DNA of 64,000 bases from Anolis sagrei. Lineage: Eukaryota > Chordata > Lepidosauria > Squamata > Anolidae. Numbering within the stretch: position 1 is the stretch's first letter; the number at the start of each line of letters is the position of its first letter. Below are positions 45,387 to 56,164 of the stretch, in pieces. The stretch lies in contig NC_090021.1 of assembly GCF_037176765.1 (NCBI RefSeq), positions 149,303,074 to 149,367,073 of the forward strand, written 5' to 3'. Below the pieces are notes generated by a model, which saw only the letters and a list, made by a program, of their open reading frames with translations, searched no databases and was not told the DNA's origin. The position numbers and the translations under genes were made by a program.

Positions 45387-45811
45387 TAGGTTGTGCTACT
45401 CTAGGATAGAACATCAGTCAGTCAAAACGATCTTCCAGGGATGATATGAGAATTAAATGGGGTGGGAGAATAAAGAAGGTTTTAAGTTACATATATTGCA
45501 ACGTAAGTTACATATGTTTTGCAACATCCTGGTGGCATTCCAAATGACCAATATGACAAAAATGCCTAGTGTAAAATATCCAATTTTTAATATGTTACAA
45601 CATCAGTTTTGAAAAGTAGCAGTTCAAATTATTGCCTTTTAAGTAGTGGCACTAATGCATCTTTTCAAAACTCCATGTATTTACAGATGAAAGATGTTGC
45701 TGATAGACATACAAATATGAATGTAATGTTTGAGTAGACAATAATTTTCTTTAAAATCCTTATGTCATTCATACACACATGTCCGAAGAGAGATTATAAG
45801 GTGTTCTTATG

Positions 45812-46605
45812 CTGTTGTTGTTCATTCGTTCAGTCATTTCCGACTCTTCGTGACCTCATGGACCAGCCCACGCCAGAGCTCCCTGTCGGCTGTCACCACC
45901 CCCAGCTCCTTCAAGGTCAATCCAGTCACTTCAAGGATGCCATCCATCCATCTTGCCCTTGGTCGGCCCCTCTTCTTTTTTCCTTCCATTTTCCCCAGCA
46001 TCGTTGTCTTCTCTAAGCTTTCCTGTCTTCTCAGGATGTGGCTAAAGTACTTCATCTTGGCCTCTACTATCCTTCCCTTCAATGAGCAGTCAGGCTTTAT
46101 TTCCTGAAGTATGGACTGGTTGGATCTTCTCACAGTCCAAGGCACTCTCAGAACTTTCCTCCAACACCACAGTTCAAAAGCTCTATCTTCCTTTGCTCAG
46201 CCTTCCCTATCATCCAGCTCTCACATCTGTAGGTGACTATGGGGAACACCATTGCTTTAACTATACGGATCTTTGTTGCCAGTGTGATGTCTCTACTCTT
46301 CACTATTTTATTGAGATTGGACATTGCTCTCTCCTCCCAAGAAGTAAGCGTCTCCTGATTTCCTGACTGCAGTCTGTGTCTGCAGTAATCTTTGGACCTA
46401 GAAATACAAAGTCTGTCACAGCCCCCACGCTTTCTCCCTCTATTTCCCAGTTGTCAATCGTTCCTGTTGCCATGATCTTGGTTTTTTTAATGTTTAGCTG
46501 CAATCCAGCTTTTGCGCTTCCTTCTTTCACCTCAGCTCCTCCTCGCTTTCAACCACCAAAGTGGTGTCATCTGCATATCAAAGCTTGTTAATGTTTCTTC
46601 CAGCA
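45812..46605 (-). mobile_element. BovB/RTE LINE, 3' part, in the EVA1A intron
   Basis: The minus strand encodes a YADD box (atatgcagatga at about 46577), then KAGLQLNIKKTKIMATG, TDFVFLGPKITADTDCSQEI, VPWTVRRSNQSILQEIKPDC and RPRARWMDGILEVTGLTLKE. The BovB 3' end (gactgaacgaatgaacaac) follows. Frameshifts separate the blocks. Confidence 0.92.
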
Positions 46606-47196
46606 ATTTTAACTAAAAATGGATTATGAATTAGTCTGAGATCTTACTGAAATACTACCATAGTGATAGGATTAAATACAAATGATCCGGCTCCAATAAT
46701 GCTGTTTCAATTTCAAGTTAAGGAAAATACATCATAAAATAACATTATCATGTGAATAGTTATGCTTTCAAAATGCTCTTTCATCACATCTCTGGAGGCA
46801 GGCAAAGAAAATGGAACGGAGTGGAACAAATGGAAGGACAAGCTGAAATTCACAATGTTTGACTTCCATTTGTTGACAAATATTAACTTCATATCCTTCA
46901 TGTCAGCCCCAAGCAAAATAGGATTTGAGTCTATAAACAAACTACAGTTTAAACGAACAGACTTTGGGTTAGTGCTATGTATAAACTAGGACACAGGCTG
47001 ACAATGGTTCAATTTCAAAACAGTGCCTGTTTTTTTTAAATAGAGGCTAAGCTATTTTGCAAGAATAGTAATGCTTAGGCTGTATACAATGCTGTAGGAT
47101 TTTGAAAGCCATTCACATAGATGATCTTGTTGTAGTCTTGAACTGAACCATGTGAGCTAGTGACAGTGACGCCCGAGATGAGAATTACAGGACTGT
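46606..47196. other. Intronic, unassigned
   Basis: No repeat or coding family recognised. Confidence 0.3.
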
Positions 47197-47296
47197 ATTG
47201 ATATCCTTAAGCAGTTGTGGGGAAAGCAATACATTGACAAGCAATACTCAAAAGTGGTTTTGCCAGTTCCTTTCTGTGATATATATATCTTACGGC
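47197..47296 (-). mobile_element. 5S-SINE body, left part of the nest
   Basis: The minus-strand phrase ggaactggcaaaaccactt matches the 5S-SINE body at 11063. Its 5S head lies 2.9 kb away at 50232-50340, separated by the hAT insertion. Confidence 0.75.
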
Positions 47297-49995
47297 CAGG
47301 CCAGTAGCCAGGATTTTGATTTGGGGGGATGGGGGGGTGGGGCTGAGTTTGATTCGGGGGGGCTGAGTTTGATTCAGGGGGGGCTCAGGATCTACCTAGT
47401 CTTTGTAGCGGACAGTGTAATGATCAGAGTGGAAGAACAAAACATCCTTCCAGTGTCATGGTCTTGTCATGGTCTGATCATTATCTGGTCAGCTTTAGGC
47501 TTGCTGCGACCCCCAACCTTCGCAGGGGTGGAGGACAAATTAAGATGGTCCGCCCCAGGAGACTGATGGATCCGGATGGATTCCTGAGGAATCTTGGGGT
47601 TCTTCCTGCCATGGAACCTGGCGATCCTGTCGACGCCTTGGTCGACCTTTACAACAGGGAGATGTCCAGGGCGATAGACACGATCGCTCCCGAACGCCCC
47701 GTCTCATTGCGTCATGATAGGCCGTCCCCTTGGTTTACCGAGGAGTTGGCTGTGATGAAGCATACGAGAAGGGGGCTAGAGCGCAAGTGGAGGAAATCTC
47801 GGGACGCATCTGATCAAGCACGGGCTAAGGCCTCTCTTAAGGCATATTCCGTGGCTATACAGGCGGCCAGGAAATCTTTCACGACCGCCCGGATAGCGTC
47901 TGCAGCAAATAGGTCATCAGAGCTGTTTCGGGTTGTCGGGGAGCTCCTTCACCCACCTGTGGTGGAGGGGACCCCTGACGACCCAACAACTCGGTGTTGC
48001 GATTTCGCACACCACTTTGCAGGCAAGGTTGCCCAGATACGTCTTGAGCTCGACTCCAATCTTATCGCAGTGCCAGGGGAGGTGACCGAGGCATCTGCTT
48101 GTCCAATTTTGTGGGATTCTTTTCGGCTTGTTCTTCCTGAGACCGTGGAGGAGGTTCTTGGGGCTGTGAGGGCGACCACTTCGGCTCTTGACCCTTGCCC
48201 ATCCTGGCTTATCAAATCTGCCAAGGAGGGGTTGGTTGATTGGTTTGTGTTGATCATTAACGCATCGTTGGAGCAAGGGATTTTTCCATCTAGTTTGAAA
48301 CAGGCTGTGGTTCGTCCACTCCTAAAGAAGTCATCCCTTGACTCTACGGTGCTGAACAATTACAGACCGATTTCCAACCTCCCTTATTTGGGTAAGGTGC
48401 TGGAGCGGGTGGTTGCCCTCCAGCTCCAGAGCTTCCTGGATGACATCAATTACCTGGATCGGGCACAGTCCGGTTTCAGGCCTGGTCATGGCACCGAGAC
48501 AGCCTTGGTCGCTTGGTGGATGACCTCCGTAGAGGACTAGACCGGGGGAGTGTAAACCTGCTGGTCCTCTTGGACATCTCAGCGGCTTTCGATACCATCG
48601 ATCATGGTATCCTTCTGGGTCGGCTCTCTGGGATGGGCCTTGGGGGCACGGTTCTGTCGTGGCTCCAGTCCTTCCTGGAGGGACGAACCCAGATGGTGAA
48701 GCTGGGAGATGCCTGCTCGGACCCCTGGCCTTTGACCTGTGGGGTCCCGCAAGGCTCCATTCTATCTCCCATGCTTTTTAACATCTACATGAAACCTCTG
48801 GGAGAGGTCATCCGGAGTTTTGGAGTTGGGTGCCATCTCTACGCAGATGACACACAACTCTACTACTCTTTTCCACCTAATTCCAAGGAGGCCTCTCGGG
48901 TGCTGGACGAGTGCCTGGCCGCTGTGTCCATCTGGATGAGGACGAACAAGCTGAAGATCAATCCCGACAAGACAGAGGTCCTCCTGGTTGATCGCAAACC
49001 AGACCGGGGTATAGGGTGGCAACCTGTGTTGGACGGGGTTACACTCCCCCTGAAACCACAGGTCCGCAGCTTGGGAGTCCTCCTGGATTCATCGCTCACG
49101 CTTGAGGCTCAGGCGTCGGCGGTGACCGGGGGGGCTTTTGCACAACTGAGACTTGTGCGCCAGCTGTGCCCGTACCTCGCGAAGGCTGATCTGGCCAGGG
49201 TGGTCCATGCCTTAGTCACCTCTAGACTGGACTACTGCAATGCGCTCTACGTAGGGCTGCCCTTAAAAACGGCTCGGAAATTCCAACTGGCCCAACGGGC
49301 AGCAGCCAGGATGCGAACGGGGGCCCCTTACAGAGAGAGGTCAACCCTCCTGTTCAAGGAGCTCCACTGTCTGCCGTTTATCTTCCGAGCCCAATTTAAG
49401 GTGCAGGTGCTTACCTACAAAGCCCTGAACGGTTTGGGACCATCCTACCTACGAGACCGCATCACAGTCTATGAACCCACACGCTCGCTCCGGTCATCAG
49501 GAGAGGCCCTGCTCGTGATCCCACCCGCCTCACAGGCGCGTTTGGTGGGGACGCGGGACAGGGCTTTCTCTGTGGTGGCCCCCCGCCTCTGGAATGCCCT
49601 CCCGAAAAATCTCAGACAGGCCCCCACCTTGGCGGTCTTTAGAAAAAACCTGAAAACCTGGCTATTCCAACGTGCCTTCTCAGATTAATAATCCCCACTA
49701 CCAAAGCCCAGAAGCACTTTAGTAGAGCCAAGATCACTCTCAACGCACACCGCACTTATACTTTAATCTTATATCCCTCTGACACTTTTTTTTTTCAGCA
49801 CTTTTAACCCTGTACCCCACCTCAGCTGGCTCAGTTTTTAATAACGTCCTGTTGTATTGTTATTGCTATTGTTTTTCTGCTTTAACTGTTTTATTTTGCT
49901 ATGTATTGTATTGTTGTATTGTGTTGTGCTGGGCTTCGGCCTGTTGTAAGCCGCATCGAATCCCTTGGGAGATGCTAGCGGGGTACAAATAAAGT

Positions 49996-50029
<34 letters not shown>

Positions 50030-50231
50030 CCTAGCAAACCTTTTGTATCATTATCCCAATACCCCCATGCATATGGGATATATTGAACACGGTGTTCAGA
50101 TCATGATATGAATAACCATAACAGTTTAAATAATGTACCAGTAAAGCCTTCTTGCGGACCACCCTGAGAATTTGGGGGGGGGGGTAAGCCCCTCAAGCCC
50201 GCGCCCCCCCCCCAACCTGTCTACGGGCTTG
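47297..50231. mobile_element. hAT family W copy 2, split by an L2 LINE
   Basis: TIRs caggccagtagccaggatt / ctgtctacgggcttg. Flanks are cttacggc (47289-47296) and cttacagc (50232-50239), an 8-bp duplication with one mismatch. The core (atatgggatatattga) is opposite in orientation to the copies at 18.1 and 52.3 kb. The element is interrupted at 47400-50026. Confidence 0.9.
47400..50026 (+). mobile_element. L2-group LINE, 5'-truncated in the endonuclease domain
   Basis: Starts at the end of the AP-endonuclease (WSDHYLVSFRL). It continues with the linker and reverse transcriptase (NNYRPISNLPYLGKVLERVV, SGFRPGHGTETALVA, LDISAAFDTIDHGILL, GVPQGSILSPML, HLYADDTQLYYSF) and the C-terminal region (RSSGEALLVIPPASQARLVG, KTWLFQRAFSD). 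One base is missing near 48511 relative to the copy at 59-61 kb (gtcgc-ttggtgg), shifting the frame; otherwise both blocks are open (47458-48540 and 48513-49688). Target repeats are tacctag (47393-47399) and taccctag (50027-50034). The tail is (aat)n. Confidence 0.93.
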
Positions 50232-50340
50232 CTTACAGCACTTAGTATTCCTTGGCAGTCTCCCATCCAAGCACTAACCAGGGCTGACCCTGCTTGGCTT
50301 CCAAGCTCACATGAGAACTGGTGCCTTTTGGGTATCTGGA
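50232..50340 (-). mobile_element. 5S-SINE head, right part of the nest
   Basis: The minus strand reads gaagccaagcagggtcagcc, tggttagtgcttggatggga and gactgccaaggaatac, close to 5S rRNA. It joins conceptually to the SINE body at 47197-47296. It is not an intact 5S gene. Confidence 0.85.
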
Positions 50341-51339
50341 CCCTAATATGAGCATTCCCTAGAAAACCTAAGGGGAATAAACTTTTGTTTGCAAGGCTGT
50401 CTTTTTGTTTTGTTTTGTTTTTCCTTTTCCTGCCAGAAGACACTTGAGTGAAATGCAAAGCATAACAGAGATCACTTCTATACAATCCAGTTATAACAAA
50501 TTTAATCAGTGATAGTAAAACTATTATTATTATTATTATTATTATTATTTATTCCCGCCGTATCTCCCCAATGGAGACTCGGGGCAGTTAACAACATACA
50601 GTGGTAAATATTCAATGCCGTAAAGTGCAACCAACAGTAAATACGACTACCATAAGTTAAACAATACCTTTTTATTTAACTATATCTATTTCTTGTGTTG
50701 AAAAAGATGCTTCACAAGTAAACATGTCTGAGGGATAACTGGAAGTTTTCATGCAGCAAACCCAACACAAGAACAGATTAAAAACTGTAACCTGAGGATA
50801 GATTTATTCAAAACAGGACCACGACCTCTAAAGCTGCTTAATTTTAACACTTCAGACACAGAAATACAAAATACCTAACAGCATAAACACACACACATAT
50901 CATTAATTCTCCAAATTACAGGGCCTTGACAGCCAGGAAGACTTTGATCTAAAGAGTAAAAAGGAGTATTATGTTTATGGGGCTCTGAGCTCCAGATGAT
51001 GAAAGCAAATCCAGTTATGAGCACAATGAAGTCTTGAAACATGTGGAGACAATTCTAATGCTAGTAGCCCAACAGGCAAATTACTCTCAAACATCCAAGG
51101 ATGGGGTATATTGGGAAGTCTCACTTAAAATCTCTCCTTAATCAGATCTTTAAGTAAATCGCCCCCACTGTGCTTCAGTCTGCCGTCTGAAATACAGCCT
51201 CAATAGCACTGACCTGCTCTACTGATGGTCTTGTAAGGCTGGGAGTGAATAATGAAAATCCTGCATAACGTTAGACCTGTATGGTCAGTGAAAAACATAT
51301 TTCAATATTCATTAAGAAATTGGGGGGGGGGGGGGTAGT
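50341..51339. other. Intronic, unassigned apart from an L2 tail
   Basis: At 50520-50660 a minus-strand L2 tail (tattattcccgccgtatctc, ggagactcggggcagttaac) is visible. A G run lies at about 51321-51333. The rest is unrecognised. Confidence 0.4.
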
Positions 51340-52210
51340 TTATAAAGTGTTTCCGAAATTGGACGGGGTCTGTATCGTAACTATAATGAGTTAACTATTT
51401 TTTCATTACTTTTCATTAAGTAATTAATTGTGTCAATAGGCTCATTGTTAGAGCAATTGGCATGAAACCTGCTACAATTATAGAACACATTTACCACTGT
51501 TAGCCCATCAAGTTTCAGAATGTTTCACTCTTCCATGGATTTTTGGGGAATTTTCAAAGTTTTTAAAACTATCTCCTTGAATTTTCTATACAATGACACA
51601 AGATAACAGAGGATCATTCCCCCAAGTTTCAGAAATATTCAAACATCTACTGATTTTTGAGATTTTTTTAAAAAAAAGGTTTGACAAAAAAAATGGTTTG
51701 TTTTTTTAAGCCACATTAGCTATCTCATTAAATATCTTTCATATTAACCAAACAGAACTTCAATTTAGGGATTTCTTCCCAGCCCCGCACTTATTTACTT
51801 ACTAGTATTGAAGCATCCATCAGTTCTCCTCTTTGCAGATTCAACAATTTATTGGAACCATGGCTGCTCGTAGGAGAAAGAAAAAATATCTCCCCTATCC
51901 TATTTGAGCTTTCTGATGCTGAGCAGAATTCTGGGAAATGCAGTTTAGGGCAAGGCTTTTGAATTCCCTACCATAGGGCTCCTCACCTTCCCAAACTACA
52001 TTTCCCAGAATTCTGTGCTCTCTGGCTCTTTCCCTGCTCACTCAGCTGCTTTCCTCTCCTCATGGCAAGTGGCCATTAATTTAAAGAGGAATGGCAGCCT
52101 TTTTGGCTTTGCCTCGCTTGTGCTGAAAATGAAATGAACTTTGATAGGCTTCCAAGCATTACAGAATTCTAACAAAAAGGTATTGAGTAAGTTTTGATTC
52201 TTAAGATTTT
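51340..52210. repeat. Probable DNA repeat with internal inverted arms
   Basis: AT-rich repeat-like sequence (paired atcaagtttcagaatgttt / ccaagtttcagaaatattc). It contains an inverted repeat, gaattctgggaaatgcagtt (51926-51945) against aactacatttcccagaattc (51994-52013). The ends are not defined. The segment 51476-51530 is the apparent donor of a templated insert at 52317-52371. Confidence 0.4.
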
Positions 52211-52294
52211 GCGTGGGTGCCCCCCCCCCCCCGAGTGTTTCTTAATATCTGTTCATACATACAAAACTTAAGAATTAGATACAACTTCCTCAAT

Positions 52295-52609
52295 CAGGCC
52301 CGTAGCCTGATTGAATGAGTGAAACATTCTGAAACTTGATGGGCTAACAGTGGTAAATGTGTTCTATAATTCTCATGGTGGTCCGCGAGAAGGCCTTACT
52401 GGTACATTATTTAAACTGTTATGTTTATTCATATCATGATCTGATCACCATGCTCAATATATCCCATATGCATGGGGGTATTGGGATAATGATACAAAAG
52501 GTTTGCTAGGGTAGATCCTGAGCCCCCTCTCCCGAATCAAACTCAGCACCCCACCGAATCAAACTCAGCTCCCCCCCCCCCCCGAATCAAAATCCTGGCT
52601 ATGGGCCTG
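52295..52609. mobile_element. hAT family W copy 3 with a templated insert
   Basis: TIRs caggcccgtagcc / ggctatgggcctg. The perfect 8-bp duplication tcctcaat lies at 52287-52294 and 52610-52617. Its core matches 18101-18414, but the G/C-rich left segment is replaced by 55 bases (52317-52371) exactly matching the reverse complement of 51476-51530. Confidence 0.93.
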
Positions 52610-52744
52610 TCCTCAATAAAAATGCAGTTTCACACACCCCTAATAAATATAAGATTTAGTGACACAATCGGTACTTGGCCTAACCTGGATATTGATCAAA
52701 TATGGATTGGGAAAAAAAAATATTATACTGCTTTCCTTTCTTGA

Positions 52745-52924
52745 TTTTGATTTGGTCTTTATCATGGATTTATTACTTTTAATATATGTGTGTTATGGCA
52801 ACAATTTTATGCATATTTTGTTTTGTTAATCTTATGGTTATGTTGTTTTTACTTTGTATGTTCTGTGATTTTTACCTGGGAACCGCTCTGAGTCCCCTCG
52901 GGGAGATAGACGGGTATATAAATA

Positions 52925-52962
<38 letters not shown>
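52745..52962 (+). mobile_element. L2-group 3' tail
   Basis: Phrases gggaaccgctctgagtcccc and ggtatataaataaagta plus a (tta)n tail of about 12 units. Confidence 0.8.
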
Positions 52963-52964
<2 letters not shown>

Positions 52965-53158
52965 CCTCAAGTCCGGCCAGATCTTACACAGAAAAAGAAC
53001 ATCAAAATCACATGCAATTATAAATATGGTCTTCTCTCTTTTACCAGCCTCTGGGGGAAAAAGGAAACTAAAAAATCATTACAAGAAAGTCAGAAAGGAA
53101 TGTCAACTTGAGATACACAGATAAGTGTCTGGGTTAATCATCCAAGGGGGAAGTCTAC

Positions 53159-53231
53159 CTGTGATAAATGAATATGCTGCTAGGATACTGCTGAGCAACG
53201 CCATTTCCGTGCTGGCACTCCCAGGCTCCAT
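53159..53231 (-). CDS. EVA1A: EVA1A, first coding exon
   Basis: This short exon encodes MEPGSASTEMALLSSILAAY followed by SFIT and the first base of codon 25 (Glu). It joins in phase to the exon at 44282-44646. The core EMALLSSILAAYSF matches the human EMALLSNILAAYSF segment from memory. The first nine residues differ from mammals, and the joined protein is 145 residues against 152 in human. The ATG at 53231-53229 has a strong context (G at -3 and +4) and an in-frame TGA 30 bases upstream, so no earlier start is possible on this exon. The donor reads ACAG/gtagac. A possible upstream acceptor (ttgatccgttcag) would begin the exon at 53287; this is inference. Any 5' untranslated exons lie further right or outside the window. 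Confidence 0.9.
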
Positions 53232-54197
53232 CGCCCCGCTGAAGTCCCTCCAACTGCCTCATCCAAGGGAAGAAGCCAAGGTGGATGCTGAACGGATCAA
53301 ACGGGACAGATGTCCTTTTCTTCTTCCCTGTTTTGAAACACAAGCGAGCAACAAATGAAACACCTTGGATCCTAGGTCCAGCATTCAAGCACAGCCTTCC
53401 TTCTGCACTTGGAAACTGCAGCCTGGGGACCAAAATCTCAGTGAAACATTTTGGCATGAAATTTGCTTTTGACTTTAGCTGACTGCTTGAAAACACTCCA
53501 GGCAACTACTGTGCTTGCTTGCAAGCCGAGTCTGTCTTTCCTAAGTTTCCTGCACTTTCTAGTCACTGGTTAGACACACCCAGATGATTTATCGCAACTG
53601 TATAATCAGACGCCATTTTTCTTCCCTCCCCATTTTGAAATCAAAGGTATAAGGGCTGAGTCCCAGTGAACTTGTAATAACTCAGGGCTGCTAAAAAAAA
53701 ATCAGCAAACAACCAGCAGCCCATCTGTAATTCTATGGTTTCTGATGAACACCTGGCAAACAGTTCTCGTTCCCTCCAGCCTTTATTAAACACAGGTAAG
53801 ATCTGTGTTTCCCTTTATGACTCCTCGAAGAGTCTGCATTCTTAAAGCTCCCCCAATAGCAAAGAAACGTGAACCCGAGTTAATGATTGCATTTTATTTG
53901 TTGAAGTCTTGTAAGTGAGGAGACAATTAATTTCTTGAGCCTTCAAGGGACCCTTTCAAACCTTATCGGTTCAGTACCAAGAGCAGATTGCACCTTGACC
54001 TGTCTGAAGGCATCAATAGTTTGAAACCCCTGGGAGACAATCAGTCTCAGTAACATGTGAAATTGTCAAATGTTTGACTAGTGGCTTCAAAACTAGAGCT
54101 CGGAAGGTCTAGAAAAAAAACGGGGAAATTTTGCTCTTTTTTCTTCTTCTTTTTTCTGTTTCTTTCCAAAGCCATTTTCCCCCAGAAAAATTGGTGT
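53232..54197. other. Upstream of the EVA1A ATG; no confident element
   Basis: Low in repeats. It may include the rest of the first coding exon (to about 53287) and regulatory sequence. No promoter motif can be supported. Confidence 0.35.
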
Positions 54198-54295
54198 TGG
54201 GTTGTTGTAGGTTTTTTTGGGCTATAGGACCATGTTCTAGAGGCATTCTCTCTGACGTTTCGCCTGCATCTATGGCAAACATCCTCAGAGGTTGT
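54198..54295 (-). mobile_element. Penelope-like 3' block, truncated
   Basis: Reads gggttgttgtaggttttttt ... cgtttcgcctgcatctatgg and stops at cctcagagg, where a BovB 3' end is joined. Confidence 0.75.
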
Positions 54296-54498
54296 TGTTG
54301 TTCATTTGTTCAGTCATTTCCGACTCTTTGTGACCTCATGGACCAGCCCACGCCAAAGCTCCCTGTCGGCCGTCACCACCCCCAGCTCCTTCAAGGTCCA
54401 TCCAGTCACTTCAAGGATGCCACCCATCCATCTTGCCCTTGGTCGGCCCCTCTTCCTTTTTCCTTCCTTTTTCCTCAGCATCATTGTCTTCTCTAAGC
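54296..54498 (-). mobile_element. BovB/RTE LINE, extreme 3' end
   Basis: About 200 bases nearly identical to 45820-46020 (ttcatttgttcagtcatttc, gacctcatggaccagcccac, gttgtcttctctaagc). Strongly 5'-truncated. A poly-G run follows at 54509-54521. Confidence 0.9.
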
Positions 54499-54582
54499 CG
54501 TAAAAATTGGGGGGGGGGGGGGATGTGTAGAAACAAAAAGTCTCAGAAATACATCATTAAGGCATTGAATGTTTGTTTGCCA
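54499..54582. other. Short unassigned link with poly-G
   Basis: The right part (aaggcattgaatgtttg) is the left portion of an L2 tail that resumes after the SINE. Confidence 0.5.
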
Positions 54583-54848
54583 CTTTTTTTTGTCGTGTCA
54601 GGAGCGACGTGAGAAACTGCAAGTCGCTTCTGGTGTGAGAGAATTGGCTGTCTGTAAGGACGTTGCCCAGGGGACACCTGGATGATTTAATGTTTTTTAT
54701 CATCCTTATGGGAGGCTTCTCTCATGTCCCCGTATGAGGAGCTGGAGCTGATAGAGGGAGCTCATCCACCTCTCCCCGGATTCGAACCTGCGACCTGTTG
54801 GTCTTCAGACCTCCCGGCACAGGGGTTTAACCTACTGCTCCACCGGGT
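54583..54848 (-). mobile_element. tRNA-derived SINE, family A, nested in an L2 tail
   Basis: Runs from the poly-T side (ttttgtcgtgtcaggagcga) to the head (ctccaccggg). Near-duplicate flanks are tgtttgccac / tgtttgctac. Confidence 0.88.
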
Positions 54849-54849
54849 G

Positions 54850-54995
54850 TTTGCTACTGTGATTTATATTACTGGAAACCGCTCTGAATTCCTTCAGGGA
54901 GATAGGGCAGACTATAAATAAAGCATCATCATCATCATCATTTGAGTCCCCCTTGGGGTGAGAAAAGCGGTATACAAATACTGTAAATAAATAAA
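54850..54995 (+). mobile_element. L2-group tails, two in series
   Basis: First tail: ggaaaccgctctgaattcct ... actataaataaagc(atc)n. Second: gagtcccccttggggtgaga ... tatacaaatactg(taaa)n. Confidence 0.75.
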
Positions 54996-55009
54996 TAATA
55001 ATATTCTAC

Positions 55010-55160
55010 TGACACAAAAACACAGCATGTCACAGCAAACGAGATCTATATGCTGGATTTCGTATCACAAAATCACAAGTTGAACACTTCCCAAGCATTT
55101 AGGACTGTGATGTATTTTGGAATGATGCACTCATATCTGCAGTTTGTTTTTTTTTTTTGG
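55010..55160 (-). mobile_element. LINE endonuclease-like fragment, part 1
   Basis: Matches 25400-25510 in order (acacttcccaagcattta, ggactgtgatgta). Split from part 2 by a SINE and a poly-G/T stretch. Confidence 0.5.
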
Positions 55161-55199
55161 GGGGGGGGGGGTTGGGGTTTTTTGTTTTGTTTTTTTTTA

Positions 55200-55453
55200 T
55201 TTTATTTTTTTTGTTGTGTCAGGAGCATTTTGTTGTGAGAGAATTGGCCGTCTGCAAGGACGTTGCCCAGGGGACGCCCGGATGATTTTTTGATGTTTTA
55301 TCATCCTTGTGGGAGGCTTCTCTCATGTCCCCGCATGAGGAGCTGGAGCTGATAGAGGGAGCTCATCCGCCTCTCCCCGGATTCAAACCTGTGACCTGTC
55401 GGTCTTCAGTCCTGTTGGCACAGGGGTTTAACCTACTGCGCCACCAGGGGCTC
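55200..55453 (-). mobile_element. tRNA-derived SINE, family A
   Basis: Somewhat shortened tail side. The head ccaccaggggctcc is at the right. Flanks share atatctgcagtt (55133-55144 and about 55456-55467). Adjacent G and T runs at 55145-55210 may be assembly-prone. Confidence 0.88.
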
Positions 55454-55660
55454 CTATATCTGCAGTTGACAGATTGTGATTTTGTCAATGTTTATTGTTT
55501 TCAAATGCCGGCTGAAATCTTTTGGGATAGCTCCCAATGAGCCAATGACCACTAGGACCACCTCTACCAGTTTATGCCAGAGCCTTTGCAGTTCGATTTT
55601 GAGGTCTTGATAATGAGTTTTTCCTGTTGTTTGTTTGTTGTTGTTGTTATGGTCTTCATG
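55454..55660 (-). mobile_element. LINE endonuclease-like fragment, part 2
   Basis: The minus strand encodes YQDLKIELQRLWHKLVEVVL and IGSLGAIPKDFSRHLKTINI, parallel to IGTLGAVPKDFGLHL at 25.5 kb. Consistent with the region around the restriction-like endonuclease of R4/Rex6-type LINEs. The clade is inferred. Confidence 0.5.
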
Positions 55661-56164
55661 TTATATAGTTTGAATACCATGTCATAGATATATTGTTTAT
55701 CATTGGAAAATAACATAGTCTGCACACTTTTTGATTTTTCGGGGGGGGGGTGGCTTTGGGGGGAAATGGGAGGAAACTCCCCCCCCCCCCATTTTTCCAC
55801 TTTTTTCCAGGATTTTCCATCTTTATTCAAACCCCCTTCTCCAACTTTGATATGACATCAGACTAAGCACAGTTTCATTTTGCTCACACTTATCCACAAA
55901 TATTAACCCTGAGAAAGTGACAAGGCGAAGTGAATTCAGTTCTTTTCATTCAATACACTTGTCCCCCTCCAAGTAACATTTTTTCTGTGATTTCACATCC
56001 CTAGGGGCATGGTAAGATTACCGAGTTATCAATAAAGAGTTATCAATAAAATGAGAGATTAAAGTATAAGATTTTTAGCACATGGAAGGCTTCTCCCAGT
56101 ACTTTTCAGCAGGCATTATTTCTATGAGAAAGAGATAGAATGGCATTCCTGATATTATCTGTCA
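55661..56164. other. Unassigned, with G and C runs
   Basis: gggggggggg and cccccccccc runs lie at 55740-55795. The phrase gagttatcaataaa is duplicated at about 56021-56050. No gene. Confidence 0.3.

Larger units (their letters stand above)
44647..53158 (-). other. EVA1A: EVA1A intron between the two coding exons
   Basis: The 8512-base intron has GT and AG ends read directly at 53158-53157 and 44648-44647. It contains a tRNA-SINE (45080-45386), a BovB fragment (45812-46605), the 5S-SINE/hAT/L2 nest (about 47200-50340), an L2 tail (about 50520-50660), an AT-rich probable DNA repeat (51340-52210), hAT copy 52295-52609 and an L2 tail (52745-52962). The SINE and BovB lie in the same orientation as the gene, while the big L2 is antisense to it. 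I saw no additional conserved coding exon in it. Confidence 0.9.

Noticed and set aside
47458-49688. Host protein-coding gene suggested by two long open frames
   Set aside because: The frames encode LINE endonuclease-end and RT motifs, lie inside a target duplication and end in a LINE tail.
50232-50340. A functional 5S rRNA gene on the minus strand
   Set aside because: Only part of the 5S sequence is present, with many changes, and it is joined to a SINE body interrupted by a transposon. The same applies to 10948-11136.
54509-54521. G-quadruplex regulatory sites at the many poly-G runs (also 13314, 19651, 32670, 51321, 55159, 61018)
   Set aside because: Homopolymer runs are scattered, lie mostly in or beside repeats and are prone to assembly error. 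Nothing links them to a gene.
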